A stretch of 36,395 nt of DNA from Bacteroidales bacterium (GCA_017417385.1 JAFPZF010000014.1:1-36395); one strand, 5' to 3'; counted from the stretch's first letter, positions 14,972 through 24,015 are shown. Made by a program: numbers and translations. Notes: generated from the letters alone by a model not told the origin.

Positions 14972-16366
14972 ATGAAAAGTTACAATAGGTCAGTTGTCTA
15001 CTTCATCTGCATGGTCTCTGCGATGGGTGGACTCTTATTCGGATACGACTGGGTAGTCATCGGAGGTGCGAAGCCGTTCTACGAGGTGTTCTTCGACATT
15101 GCCGGGAACCCGTTCTTCCAGGGTGTCGCCATGTCGACGGCTCTCGTCGGCTGTCTCATCGGCGCAATGGTCGCCGGGGCTCTCTCTGACAAGTATGGTC
15201 GCAAACCGCTGCTGATGGTCTCGGCTGTGCTCTTCACGGTCTCGGCAATAGCGACGGGCTACTTTAGCGACTTCATGTGGTTCAACGTGGCACGTTTCAT
15301 CGGTGGCGTCGGCATCGGCGTCGCCTCGACTCTCTCGCCGATATACATTGCCGAGATCTCGCCGACAGAGGTCCGTGGACGTCTCGTCAGCCTCAATCAG
15401 ATGACAATTGTGATAGGCATCCTCGCGGCTCAGGTCGTCAACTGGCTGCTGGCAGAGCCGATAGCCGAAGGGGCTACGGCGACTGACTTGCTGAACTCGT
15501 GGAACGGACAGATGGGCTGGCGCTACATGTTCTGGGCGGAGGGGCTGCCGGCTCTGGCTTTCCTCATCCTCGTCTTCTTCATTCCCGAGAGTCCACGTTG
15601 GCAGGCTGTCAACGACCGTGAGGTCGAGGCCGTCAAGACGCTCACAAGGGTCGGTGGCGAGGACTATGCTCTGGCACAGATCGCCTCGATGAGGACTCTT
15701 GCCGATGAGGACAAAGCTGCCGACAAGGGTGGGCTGCGGACTCTGTTCACTCATCGCTATTCCTCCATTCTCGTCCTCGGCGTCGTCCTGGCTGTCTTCC
15801 AGCAGTGGTGCGGGACGAACGTCATCTTCAACTACGCTCAGGAGATATTCTCGCAGGCGGGCTACAGCGTCGGCGACGTCCTCTTCAATATTGTCATAAC
15901 GGGCATTGCGAACGTCATATTCACGATATTGGCACTGCAGACGGTTGACAAGGTCGGGCGACGGACTCTGATGCTCGCCGGAGCCTCGGGGCTCGCCCTG
16001 ATATATGCGGTCCTCGGGACGTGCTACTATCTCGGCGTGTCGGGTTTCTTCATGGTCGTGCTGGTCGTGGCGGCTATCTCGTGCTACGCCATGACGCTTG
16101 GACCCGTCACGTGGGTGGTCCTCTCGGAGATTTTTCCGAACAAAATTAGGGGAGTTGCAGTTTCTACGTGTACCTTTGCACTCTGGACGGGATGCACGAC
16201 TCTGACATTCTCGTTCCCCTCGCTGAACGCCGCGCTGGGCGGAGGCGGGACCTTCTGGATCTACGCAGCGATTTGTATCTGCGGGACGGCCTTCTTCTGG
16301 GCGAAGCTGCCCGAGACGAAGGGTAAGAGCCTGGAGGAGATAGAAAAAGATTTAGTAAGAAAGTAA
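14972..16366 (+). CDS. Sugar:proton symporter, MFS sugar porter family (XylE/AraE-like)
   Basis: A 464-residue inner-membrane transporter with twelve expected membrane helices. Sugar-porter signatures are present: GGLLFGYDWVVIGG in helix 1, GALSDKYGRKPLL after helix 2, RFIGGVGIGVASTLSPIYIAEISPTEVRGRLVSLNQ, PESPRW at the central loop, QQWCGTNVIFNYA in helix 7, DKVGRRTLM, and PETKGKSLEEIE at the C-terminus. The pentose transporters XylE and AraE share this layout, but the sugar cannot be assigned. It is the first gene of a three-gene operon with the DUF5107 protein (16-bp gap) and the GH35 enzyme. Confidence 0.93.
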   Translation: MKSYNRSVVYFICMVSAMGGLLFGYDWVVIGGAKPFYEVFFDIAGNPFFQGVAMSTALVGCLIGAMVAGALSDKYGRKPLLMVSAVLFTVSAIATGYFSDFMWFNVARFIGGVGIGVASTLSPIYIAEISPTEVRGRLVSLNQMTIVIGILAAQVVNWLLAEPIAEGATATDLLNSWNGQMGWRYMFWAEGLPALAFLILVFFIPESPRWQAVNDREVEAVKTLTRVGGEDYALAQIASMRTLADEDKAADKGGLRTLFTHRYSSILVLGVVLAVFQQWCGTNVIFNYAQEIFSQAGYSVGDVLFNIVITGIANVIFTILALQTVDKVGRRTLMLAGASGLALIYAVLGTCYYLGVSGFFMVVLVVAAISCYAMTLGPVTWVVLSEIFPNKIRGVAVSTCTFALWTGCTTLTFSFPSLNAALGGGGTFWIYAAICICGTAFFWAKLPETKGKSLEEIEKDLVRK

Positions 16367-16382
16367 TAAGAATCGAACTATA

Positions 16383-19300
16383 ATGTTGAAAGCTTGGCAT
16401 GAAGAAGTGACCCTGCCGACGTATCGAGTCGGTGAGGCAGAGAAGAATCCAATATTTCTCGAGAAGAGAGTCTATCAGGGCTCGTCTGGGGCTGTATATC
16501 CTTACCCCGTAATCGAGAGCGTCGAGAACAAGCCTGTCGATGAGAAGTACAACGCATGCTTCCTCGAGAACGACTATGTCAAGATAATGATATTGCCGGA
16601 GCTCGGTGGGCGAGTACAGATGGCATACGACAAGATACGCCAGAGGCATTTTGTCTACTACAACCACGTCATCAAGCCGGCGCTCGTCGGTCTCGCGGGA
16701 CCGTGGATCTCGGGCGGTATCGAGTTCAACTGGCCGCAGCACCACCGCCCGTCGACATATATGCCCGTCGACAGCAAGATTGTCGAGAACGCCGACGGGA
16801 GCGTCACCGTATGGGTCAACGAGCGCGAGCGCATGACGCACCAGAAGGGCATGGCTGGCTTCACGCTCTATCCGGACAAGGCATATCTCGAGATCAAGGG
16901 CGTCGTCTACAATCCGACCGAGCTCCCGCAGTCGTTCCTCTGGTGGGCCAACCCGGCTGTCTCGGTCGGCGAATACTATCAGAGCATCTTCCCACCCGAC
17001 ATCAACGCAGTCTTCGACCACGGCAAGCGTGCCGTCTCGACATTCCCGATAGCGACGGGGACGTACTACAAGATGGACTACTCCGCTGGTGTCGACATCT
17101 CCAACTACAAGAATATCAAGGTCCCGACGTCCTACATGGGCACCGGCTCGCGCTATGACTTCGAGGGCGGATATGAGAACGACACCCGTGCGGGCATGCT
17201 GCACGTCGCCGACCACCACTTCTCGCCTGGCAAGAAGCAGTGGACGTGGGGCAACGGCGAGTTCGGAAGGGCATGGGACAGGAACCTGACTGACGTCGAC
17301 GGCCCTTACATCGAGCTGATGGCCGGCATATACACCGAGAATCAGCCGGACTTCACGTGGCTCATGCCATACGAAGAGAAGCACTTCACGCAGTACTTCA
17401 TGCCGTTCGCAGAAGTCGGCATCGTCAAGCAGGCGAGCAAGGACCTCATCTTCAACATCAACGAAGTCGAGCGTCACAAGGTCGAGATCGTACTCTACGG
17501 GACGAGCAAGCAGACGGTCACAGTCGTCGTCAGGACGAAGCAGCGCGAGATAGCGAAGTTCAGCTGCGAGCCGTCGCCAGCTAACATCATCCGTCAGAAT
17601 GTAGATCTCGCGGAATATGACCTCAAGGACATCGAGGTCGCAATATATGGCGAGGCGGACGCCATGAACCCGTTCGGGCTGCCAGTGCTCACGTGGACAC
17701 CAGAGCCAGACGAGATACGCCAGACACCGCCATCGGCAGAGGCAGCACTCCCGCCGGCAGACGTCAGGACCGTCGAGCAGCTCTTCATGACGGGTATGCA
17801 CCTCGAGCAGTACAGGCATGCGACATGGTCGGCAAAGGACTATTACGAGGAGGGACTCAAGAGAGAGCCGGACAACATACAGTGCCTCAACGCCCTCGGC
17901 AAGTGGTATGTGCGCCGAGGAAGGCCAGAGAAGGCTGAGCCGCTGCTACGCAAGGCAGTGAAAGTCTCGATGAGGCGCAACCCGAACCCATACGACGGCG
18001 AGGCAATCTTCAACCTCGGACTGGCACTGAAGTTCCAGGGCAAGCGCAACGAGGCCTACGACCTCTTCTGGAAGTCGACATGGAACAAGGCATGGGCTGA
18101 CGCAGGCTTCTTCGAGGCAGCACAGATCTCCTTTGCTCAGCACAGACTCGCCAATGCACTCGACGAGGTCAACCGTGCGCTGGAGATCAACGGACACAAC
18201 CACAGGGCGCGTGCGCTCAAGTCGATGATACTCGTGGCGGTGAGCCAGAAGGAGGCGGCAGACGCCAACTCTCGTGAGAGCCTCGGCATCGACCCGTTCA
18301 ACTACGCATGTCTCGACAAGCTCGGCGACATCAAGCTGCGAGACGAGCTCATGAACAGGAACATAGAGAACTATCATTTCCTTGCATGCGACTACATCTC
18401 GTGCGGGCAGTGGAAAGACTCGGCGAGAGTCCTCCGCGAGGCCGTAGAGATGGGGATTGCGACGACGATGACGTACTACTACCTCGCCTTTGTCTCGCTC
18501 ATGGACGGAGACAAGGAGAAGGCTGCCGAGTATAGCAAGACAGCAAGCGAGTCCGACCTCTCGTGGTGCTTCCCGAACAGACTGATAGACATAGCAGTCC
18601 TCGGCATAGCAAAGGAGATCAACCCGAAGGACGGGGTGCCGAATCACCTCCTCGGGTGCCTCTACTACGACAAGAGGCAGTATGACCTGGCGATAAGCAA
18701 CTGGGAGATGGCAGTCACGCTGATGCCGACGTTCCCGACGGCGAAGCGTTGCCTCGCCCTCGCAAGGTTCAACAAGCAGGACCGCTACGACGACGCGCTG
18801 AAGCTCATGGAGGAGGCGTACGCCCTCGACAAGAACGACGCGCGCATACTGATGGAGCTCGACTCGCTCAGCCGACGCCTCCAGCAGCCAGCCGACCTAC
18901 GACTGACACGCCTGACAGAGAACTCCGCTGTCGTCGCAAGGCGAGACGACCTCATCATCGAGAGGCTGACCCTCATGGCGATGAACGGCCATGCGAACGA
19001 GGCCAAGGACCTGCTCGAGGCTCACATCTTCCATCCGTGGGAGGGCGGCGAAGGCAAGGCGCCGGGTGTCTATAAGCTCATACTGACAGAGCTCGCGAAG
19101 ACAGCCATCGCGACGAACAACTACAAGGAGGCCATCGACCTCCTGAAGCAGTCGCTCGTCTATCCGGAGTACCTCGGGGAGGGCAAGCTCAGCGAGACGC
19201 AGGACAGCGACGTCCACTACCTGCTCGGACTGCTCTACGGACTCCAGGGCAACACGGCAGAGGCGAACAAGGAGTATGAGCTCGCGACGTATGGCCCGCA

Positions 19301-19748
19301 GGAGCCTGTCGCAGCCATGTACTACAACGACGCAAGGCCAGACCAGATCTTCTATCAGGCGAAGGCGTACTTGAAGCTCGGGAACTTTGACGAGGCTAGG
19401 AAGCGCTTCTTCAGACTCATCAACTATGGTCAGCAGCACATCGCCGAGCATCAGACGATGGACTACTTCGCAGTCTCGCTGCCAGACCTCCTCATCTGGG
19501 AGGACTCGCTCGACGACAAGAACAAGATCCACTGCCTCTACATGCTTGCGCTGGGCTACATAGGCCTCTCGTGCTGCAGGAGGATAGAGGATGCGCAGGC
19601 GGTACCTGTCGTCTCTCACAACGTCAAGTTGCCAGAGTCGAGCGTGACGTATGCCAAGGCCATGGGCTACCTCAATGAGCTCGCCAAGATGGACATCTAT
19701 CACACGGGAGTGTTCTCGCTACGCTCCTTCTTGAAACTCAACCTATGA
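16383..19748 (+). CDS. DUF5107 domain protein with TPR repeats
   Basis: A 1121-residue protein without a signal peptide, so probably cytoplasmic. The N-terminal ~400 residues resemble DUF5107 (YNACFLENDYVKIMILPELGGRVQMAYDK, then GGIEFNWPQHHRPSTYMP), a fold related to galactose mutarotase and sugar-binding domains. Residues ~440-1100 consist of TPR-like helical pairs (YYEEGLKREPDNIQCLNALGKWYVRRGRPEKAEPLLRKAV; ANALDEVNRALEINGHNHRARALKSM; YKEAIDLLKQSLVYPEYL). Context with a sugar porter and a secreted glycosidase suggests it senses, binds or processes the carbohydrate that the system handles. No catalytic residues can be named with confidence. Its TGA overlaps the ATG of the next gene, indicating translational coupling. 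Confidence 0.82.
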   Translation: MLKAWHEEVTLPTYRVGEAEKNPIFLEKRVYQGSSGAVYPYPVIESVENKPVDEKYNACFLENDYVKIMILPELGGRVQMAYDKIRQRHFVYYNHVIKPALVGLAGPWISGGIEFNWPQHHRPSTYMPVDSKIVENADGSVTVWVNERERMTHQKGMAGFTLYPDKAYLEIKGVVYNPTELPQSFLWWANPAVSVGEYYQSIFPPDINAVFDHGKRAVSTFPIATGTYYKMDYSAGVDISNYKNIKVPTSYMGTGSRYDFEGGYENDTRAGMLHVADHHFSPGKKQWTWGNGEFGRAWDRNLTDVDGPYIELMAGIYTENQPDFTWLMPYEEKHFTQYFMPFAEVGIVKQASKDLIFNINEVERHKVEIVLYGTSKQTVTVVVRTKQREIAKFSCEPSPANIIRQNVDLAEYDLKDIEVAIYGEADAMNPFGLPVLTWTPEPDEIRQTPPSAEAALPPADVRTVEQLFMTGMHLEQYRHATWSAKDYYEEGLKREPDNIQCLNALGKWYVRRGRPEKAEPLLRKAVKVSMRRNPNPYDGEAIFNLGLALKFQGKRNEAYDLFWKSTWNKAWADAGFFEAAQISFAQHRLANALDEVNRALEINGHNHRARALKSMILVAVSQKEAADANSRESLGIDPFNYACLDKLGDIKLRDELMNRNIENYHFLACDYISCGQWKDSARVLREAVEMGIATTMTYYYLAFVSLMDGDKEKAAEYSKTASESDLSWCFPNRLIDIAVLGIAKEINPKDGVPNHLLGCLYYDKRQYDLAISNWEMAVTLMPTFPTAKRCLALARFNKQDRYDDALKLMEEAYALDKNDARILMELDSLSRRLQQPADLRLTRLTENSAVVARRDDLIIERLTLMAMNGHANEAKDLLEAHIFHPWEGGEGKAPGVYKLILTELAKTAIATNNYKEAIDLLKQSLVYPEYLGEGKLSETQDSDVHYLLGLLYGLQGNTAEANKEYELATYGPQEPVAAMYYNDARPDQIFYQAKAYLKLGNFDEARKRFFRLINYGQQHIAEHQTMDYFAVSLPDLLIWEDSLDDKNKIHCLYMLALGYIGLSCCRRIEDAQAVPVVSHNVKLPESSVTYAKAMGYLNELAKMDIYHTGVFSLRSFLKLNL

Positions 19749-22099
19749 AAAGTCTACTGACTTCACTATTGATGGTCTGTCCGCTCCTCGTGAGTGGGCA
19801 GACCTCTTTTTATCGGCTCTCGGCACCGGAGCGACAGATGGAGCCGAGGAAGGGCCACCTGCGACTCGGCGGGACGAATCCGGCGGGCGAGAGCATAAGC
19901 GTCAACAGCTACTACCTCAGTCGGGACGGGAAGCCGTTCATCCCCGTCATGGGCGAGATGCACTTCTCTCGCTATCCTGCGGAGCAGTGGGATACGGAGA
20001 TCAAAAAGATGAAGGCCGGGGGCGTCAACGTCATCCCGACGTACGTCTTCTGGTCGATACACGAGGAGAAGGAGGGCGTCTTCGACTGGACGGGAGACAG
20101 GGACCTGCGTCGGTTCCTCCAGCTCTGCAAGGAGAACGGCATGCAGGTCATACTCCGCATAGGGCCGTTCTGTCATGGCGAGATACGCAACGGAGCCCTG
20201 CCAGACTGGCTGCTTGCGAAGCCACTCGAAGTGCGCTGTGACGACGAGCTCTACCTCTCGTACGTCCGCAAGCTGTATGCAGAAATAGCGAAGCAGGCGA
20301 GGGGCATGATGTATGGCGAGGGCGGGCCCGTCATCGGGTGCCAGATAGAGAACGAGATGCAGCATGCGGCGGCGCCGTGGTACATCCACTATCCCGACGA
20401 GCCGTTCGACTACACGGCGGCGGCTGGCGACGCAGAGGAGGCTCGCATAGGCGTCGAGGTGCAGGAGTCGCAGGCGACGCGGGCGGCGGCGGGGGAGAAA
20501 CACCTCAGGACCCTCCTCGGCATGGCGAAGGAGCTCGGGCTGAACACGCCACTCTACACCGTCACGGGGTGGGGCAATGCGGCGACGCTCGGCTATGATG
20601 CCCTGCCAGTCACGGCGGGGTACACCTATCCATTCTGGGAGGCGACGCCGCGGCCATCGAGTTTCATGCTCTTCAAGGATCTTCACGCCTCGCCGGACTA
20701 TGCTCCAGTCCGCTACAATCCGGCGGACTATCCGTCGCTGAGTGCGGAGATGGGTGCTGGGATGCAGCTCATATACAGGAGCAGGCCTATCGTCACGGCG
20801 GAGGCAGCGGAAGCGCTGATGGTCAGGACCCTCGGGAGCGGGAGCAACGGCATCGGGTACTACGTCTATCACGGGGGCTCTACGCCACTGATGAGCGACG
20901 GGCAGTCGACATTCAGCGACGAGCCGATGGGGATGCCGAAGATCTCCTACGACTATCAGGCGCCGATAGGCGAGTACGGGTTGGAGGGGAGAATGTATCG
21001 CAACCTCAGGCTGCTACACTCGTTCCTGACGGACTTCGGGGACCGGCTGGCGCCCATGGAGACCGTATTGCCAGACAACTGGAAAGACATCAAGCCCGGC
21101 AACCGGGACGACCTCCGCTATGCGGCGAGGATGAGAGACGGGCGGGGATTCCTCTTCATGGTCAACTTCCAGGACCATGACACCATGAGGCACGACATGA
21201 CGGGGCTACGATTCAGCATCGAGCTCGGCGGGGGGAAGACAGTCAGCCTCCCGAGGACGGGGAGCCTGACGCTGCCAAAGGATGCGAGTGCGATCTTGCC
21301 TCTCAACTTCGACGTCGAGGGGGCGACGCTCAGCTATGCGACCGCTCAGCCCCTCATGAGAATCGACGACAAGGGGACTCCGCACTACATCTTCTTTGCG
21401 CATGAGGGCATGAGGCCGGAGTATGAATTTGACGCGGCAACAGTCAAGGGGAAGGCGAGCTTCAGCCCCAAGGCAGGACTGGAGTCGACGTTCAGCATAA
21501 AGACCAGGGCGGGCAAGACCGTCAAGATCACGACCCTGACGAGGGAGCAGGCTCTCAACGCCATGAAGGTCAAGGGGCGGCTACTCATCACGGAGGCGAT
21601 GGCAGTCGAGACAGAGGGAGGATTTGACCTGATGAGACTCGGGGAGGCGAAGGCGGAGTACGTCCTTTATCCGTCGAAGGCAGGATTCAGGCCACAGACC
21701 GCAGCCGTCAGTCCCGTAGCGGTAGCGCCGACAGTCAAGAAGATCTCTCATAGAAAGTATTTGGTAGGGGTGCGCAATCTCGACTTTTCGCCGCAGGTCG
21801 AGGAGTACTATCTGCGAGTCCCGTACACGGCGGACGTAGCTCTCACGTTCCTCGGCGACAGACTCGTCGGAGATGATTTCTTCCATGGGGAACCGTTGAT
21901 GGTCGGGCTTCGCAGGCACAGGGAGCAGATAGCCAAGGCGGACATGATACTCTACTTCCGACCGCTCAGGTCTGATGCGCCATTCCTACGAGACCTTCCG
22001 AAGGCGTCGATACCAGATTTCACAAAGAGCAAGTCGGTCATCAGCGTCGGGGATATAGAAGTCGTGCCGCAGTACAGGATCAGCGTCGTGATAAAATAG
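19745..22099 (+). CDS. Secreted glycoside hydrolase, GH35-like beta-galactosidase family
   Basis: A 784-residue periplasmic or surface enzyme with a signal peptide (residues 1-18, LLMVCPLLVSGQ). The catalytic TIM barrel shows MGEMHFSRYPAEQWDTEIKKMKAGGVNVIPTYVFWSIHEEKEGVFDW and RIGPFCHGEIRNGALPDWL, the GH35 layout. The acid/base is probably Glu204 in CQIENEMQ and the nucleophile probably Glu335 in LSAEMGAGMQ. The C-terminal half contains beta-sandwich domains. GH35 enzymes usually remove terminal beta-galactose, but related Bacteroidetes enzymes act on other sugars, so the substrate is open. The gene starts inside the stop codon of the DUF5107 gene (ATGA overlap) and ends the operon before a bidirectional terminator. 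Confidence 0.88.
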   Translation: MKSLLTSLLMVCPLLVSGQTSFYRLSAPERQMEPRKGHLRLGGTNPAGESISVNSYYLSRDGKPFIPVMGEMHFSRYPAEQWDTEIKKMKAGGVNVIPTYVFWSIHEEKEGVFDWTGDRDLRRFLQLCKENGMQVILRIGPFCHGEIRNGALPDWLLAKPLEVRCDDELYLSYVRKLYAEIAKQARGMMYGEGGPVIGCQIENEMQHAAAPWYIHYPDEPFDYTAAAGDAEEARIGVEVQESQATRAAAGEKHLRTLLGMAKELGLNTPLYTVTGWGNAATLGYDALPVTAGYTYPFWEATPRPSSFMLFKDLHASPDYAPVRYNPADYPSLSAEMGAGMQLIYRSRPIVTAEAAEALMVRTLGSGSNGIGYYVYHGGSTPLMSDGQSTFSDEPMGMPKISYDYQAPIGEYGLEGRMYRNLRLLHSFLTDFGDRLAPMETVLPDNWKDIKPGNRDDLRYAARMRDGRGFLFMVNFQDHDTMRHDMTGLRFSIELGGGKTVSLPRTGSLTLPKDASAILPLNFDVEGATLSYATAQPLMRIDDKGTPHYIFFAHEGMRPEYEFDAATVKGKASFSPKAGLESTFSIKTRAGKTVKITTLTREQALNAMKVKGRLLITEAMAVETEGGFDLMRLGEAKAEYVLYPSKAGFRPQTAAVSPVAVAPTVKKISHRKYLVGVRNLDFSPQVEEYYLRVPYTADVALTFLGDRLVGDDFFHGEPLMVGLRRHREQIAKADMILYFRPLRSDAPFLRDLPKASIPDFTKSKSVISVGDIEVVPQYRISVVIK

Positions 22100-22105
22100 A
22101 CATAA

Positions 22106-22140
22106 GGGAACTTCTATAAATAGCTTTTCTAGAAGCCCCC
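22106..22140 (+). repeat. Minimal derivative of the mosaic repeat
   Basis: A 35-bp stretch in which the right terminal sequence (GGGAACTTCTATAAAT) is joined almost directly to the left one (TTTTCTAGAAG), with blocks A-C missing. It is flanked by the direct hexamer CATAAG (22101-22106 and 22140-22145), which could be a target duplication or chance. Confidence 0.6.
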
Positions 22141-22161
22141 ATAAGTGGAAGAATAAAGAGA

Positions 22162-22203
22162 GCGAGGAGTCTCCGTGATGATATCATCGTGGAGGCTCCT
22201 CGC
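22162..22203. terminator. Bidirectional terminator between GH35 and DUF2059 genes
   Basis: GCGAGGAG then CTCC pairs with GGAG then CTCCTCGC, and the loop region holds the palindrome GATGATATCATC, giving a very long stem. The genes on either side converge on it. Confidence 0.8.
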
Positions 22204-22224
22204 CGTTTCTCTTGTGATAGCAGT

Positions 22225-22659
22225 TTACTTAGCGAAGTACTTCATCATGAGCTGCTGCATCTTGCCCTGGAACTCCGGACTCTGACCGAGCTTAGCGCCG
22301 ACCTCGGCAGCCTTAGGAGTCAGGTTGACGCTCTTCTGTCCGAGAGGTGAGGCGAGCCACTCGTTGAGCTTCTTAAGCTCGTCGAGGGTGAAGGTCTCCT
22401 TGTAGATCTGAGAGATGCCGGTCTTCAGTTCCGGGAGCATGAGGTCGACGAACTCCTTAGAGAAGTCCTTGAGCTTGTCCTGGGACATCATACCTTGAGC
22501 GACGAAGGACTGGAAGGAGCTCTCGAGCGACTCGATGGTCGTCTCGCGGTACTTCATCAGTTCGAAGGTCTTGGCGATCTCCTTGTCAAACTCTGAGGAC
22601 TGAGCCCAGCTGCCGAGGGCGAACACCGTCATTACTACTGCTAAAAACAACTTCTTCAT
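22225..22659 (-). CDS. DUF2059 domain protein, secreted
   Basis: A 144-residue protein from ATG 22659, chosen because it gives a clean signal peptide (MKKLFLAVVMTVFALGSWAQ); the longer frame to 22704 does not. The mature part matches the DUF2059 pattern: KELVDLM-like segment KEFVDLMLPEL, IYKETFTLDELKKLNEWLASPLGQKSVNLTPK, and a C-terminal helix. DUF2059 proteins are small periplasmic helical proteins of unknown function. It follows the fourth ABC membrane protein on the same strand after an 83-bp gap, so it may be its own unit. Confidence 0.85.
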   Translation of the reverse strand: MKKLFLAVVMTVFALGSWAQSSEFDKEIAKTFELMKYRETTIESLESSFQSFVAQGMMSQDKLKDFSKEFVDLMLPELKTGISQIYKETFTLDELKKLNEWLASPLGQKSVNLTPKAAEVGAKLGQSPEFQGKMQQLMMKYFAK

Positions 22660-22742
22660 TCTATTAGTATTTAATGATTGAACAATTATCGACTGAATTT
22701 CCATGATAGCGAATCAAGCTGGAAGACATGCATTTTTCGTGC

Positions 22743-23417
22743 CTATGCTGCGAGCAGCTCGAACGTCTTGAACCTTTTGTAAGCCTTACGAGTCAGATAT
22801 ATTGCAGATGCAAGGCAAACAATCCAGAAAGCGACGTATATACTCAGCGGTACGTCTATATCCTTGAGTAGTTTTCTTCCCAATGAAACGAGCGGATATG
22901 GAAGATATATACCGAACAATGCTAATCCAAGCGCGTACTTGTTTCTTCCCAATTGCGAGTAGAGGATTACGCTTGCCATTGCGAAGAAGTAAGCGCCAAT
23001 AGACACGAACATCAACATGCCATCGATGTCGTTAGGCTCGTATTTCAGCGACTCACCGCCGAAAGCAGCCCGAACGGCTATCATCAGCATAGCAACAAGA
23101 AAGGCAACAATCGCAGGAGACTGGGCGCCCAGGATGCAGCCGAAGAACTTGTCCGAGGGGCTTGCCGGGAGTTTCAGAATGTCCTCGTCAACTCGAGGTC
23201 CATTCTTGGCGTTTACTCCATATTGGGTCGAGAAGCTGTATAGAGCCATGGCAGCGGAGAACGTTGAAGTAAACACTAACGTAAATACGGCAGTCACAAG
23301 CAGAGGAAGATTGTTGTATAAGCTGGCGGCGATACCGCATAGTGCAAAAAGCACGAAGAACACCGTGAAGATTCTAATCAGTCGCTCATTGAACTTGTAT
23401 TTTATTACCTTCCACAT
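22743..23417 (-). CDS. ABC-2 type membrane protein, paralogue 4
   Basis: A 224-residue protein starting MWKVIKYKFNERL, with six predicted membrane segments (for example IFTVFFVLFALCGIAASLY, LLVTAVFTLVFTSTFSAAMAL, SPAIVAFLVAMLMIAVRAAF, MLMFVSIGAYFFAMASVIL). The cytoplasmic loop DILKLPASPSDKFFGCILGA is shared with the other permeases of the locus (LPAS/LPAK...DKF.G). The C-terminus KAYKRFKTFELLAA parallels the KFKNYEIT ending of paralogue 1. It is probably a permease component served by the ATPase at 26077-26904. A mosaic repeat fills the gap between it and the GntR gene. Confidence 0.78.
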   Translation of the reverse strand: MWKVIKYKFNERLIRIFTVFFVLFALCGIAASLYNNLPLLVTAVFTLVFTSTFSAAMALYSFSTQYGVNAKNGPRVDEDILKLPASPSDKFFGCILGAQSPAIVAFLVAMLMIAVRAAFGGESLKYEPNDIDGMLMFVSIGAYFFAMASVILYSQLGRNKYALGLALFGIYLPYPLVSLGRKLLKDIDVPLSIYVAFWIVCLASAIYLTRKAYKRFKTFELLAA

Positions 23418-23442
23418 ATTACACTCTTGTTGTTTGTTGTAG

Positions 23443-23632
23443 GGGAACTTCTATAAATTGCTTTTTCTTCGTTGCACTCAACTTTGAAATCCTCATTTAC
23501 TCTAGTAAACTCCGGTATTCAAAGTCTCGTGCGCCTTGGCTTCGCCTCATGTGCTTTCGCTCGGAAATTGGAGCAAGCTCCATTTCTCTCGCTTGATCGC
23601 ACAAGTGAAAAATCTAATTTCTAGAACTTCCC
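23443..23632 (-). repeat. Mosaic interspersed repeat, copy 2 (block order B-A-C)
   Basis: A 190-bp element, inverted relative to copy 1. Read on the minus strand: left end 23632-23607, block B (with GGAGCTTGCTCC, minus strand of 23570-23581), block A (23537-23504), AGAG, block C (23499-23470), right end 23469-23443. Here A and C are neighbours and form a hairpin (TTTACT, AG, AGTAAA at the tip; ACTTTGAA and TTCAAAGT at the base), while B lies outside it. It occupies nearly the whole gap between GntR and paralogue 4. Confidence 0.85.
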
Positions 23633-23640
23633 ATAGTTTT

Positions 23641-24015
23641 TCATTTGTATAGCTCACTATTGTATTTCTTCCATTCCGCCTCGATAGTCTCGAAGCCGAC
23701 GCCTTGTAGGGTCATCTGACGGAACAGTTCGGGGAGAGTCTTGTCGATGAACTCTTGACGGCGAGCGGCGAGGATTTTGTCCTTAGCGCCTGGGCTGACG
23801 AAGTAGCCCATACCCCTCTTGTTGTAGATAACCTCCTCTCGGGCCAAGAACTCGAAAGTCTTGAAGGCGGTGTTGGCGTTGACCTGCAGTTCGGTTGACA
23901 GTTCGCGGACGCTGGGGACCCTCTCGTCCTCCTTGTATCGTCCTGCGAGGATGTCGTCGCATAGCTGGTCGGCCATCTGCATATAGATAGCTTTCTTAGT
24001 CTCGAAAGTAGCCAT
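23641..24015 (-). CDS. GntR-family (YtrA subfamily) transcriptional regulator
   Basis: A 124-residue repressor-type protein. The winged helix (residues 1-72) shows KKAIYMQMADQLCDDILAGRYKEDERVPSVRELSTELQVNANTAFKTFEFLAREEVIYNKRGMGYFV, the standard GntR N-terminal signature. The short C-terminal tail (~50 residues) is helical and is the YtrA type that dimerises without a ligand-binding domain. YtrA regulators usually control adjacent ABC transporter genes, as here. A GGAGGG ribosome binding site precedes the ATG. Its gene comes after three permease genes instead of leading the operon. Its likely operator is the palindrome at 26931-26950. Confidence 0.9.
   Translation of the reverse strand: MATFETKKAIYMQMADQLCDDILAGRYKEDERVPSVRELSTELQVNANTAFKTFEFLAREEVIYNKRGMGYFVSPGAKDKILAARRQEFIDKTLPELFRQMTLQGVGFETIEAEWKKYNSELYK

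Noticed and set aside
16164-17819. A 551-codon frame opposite the MFS end and DUF5107 start
   Set aside because: It crosses two real genes on the other strand and shows the same shadow composition.
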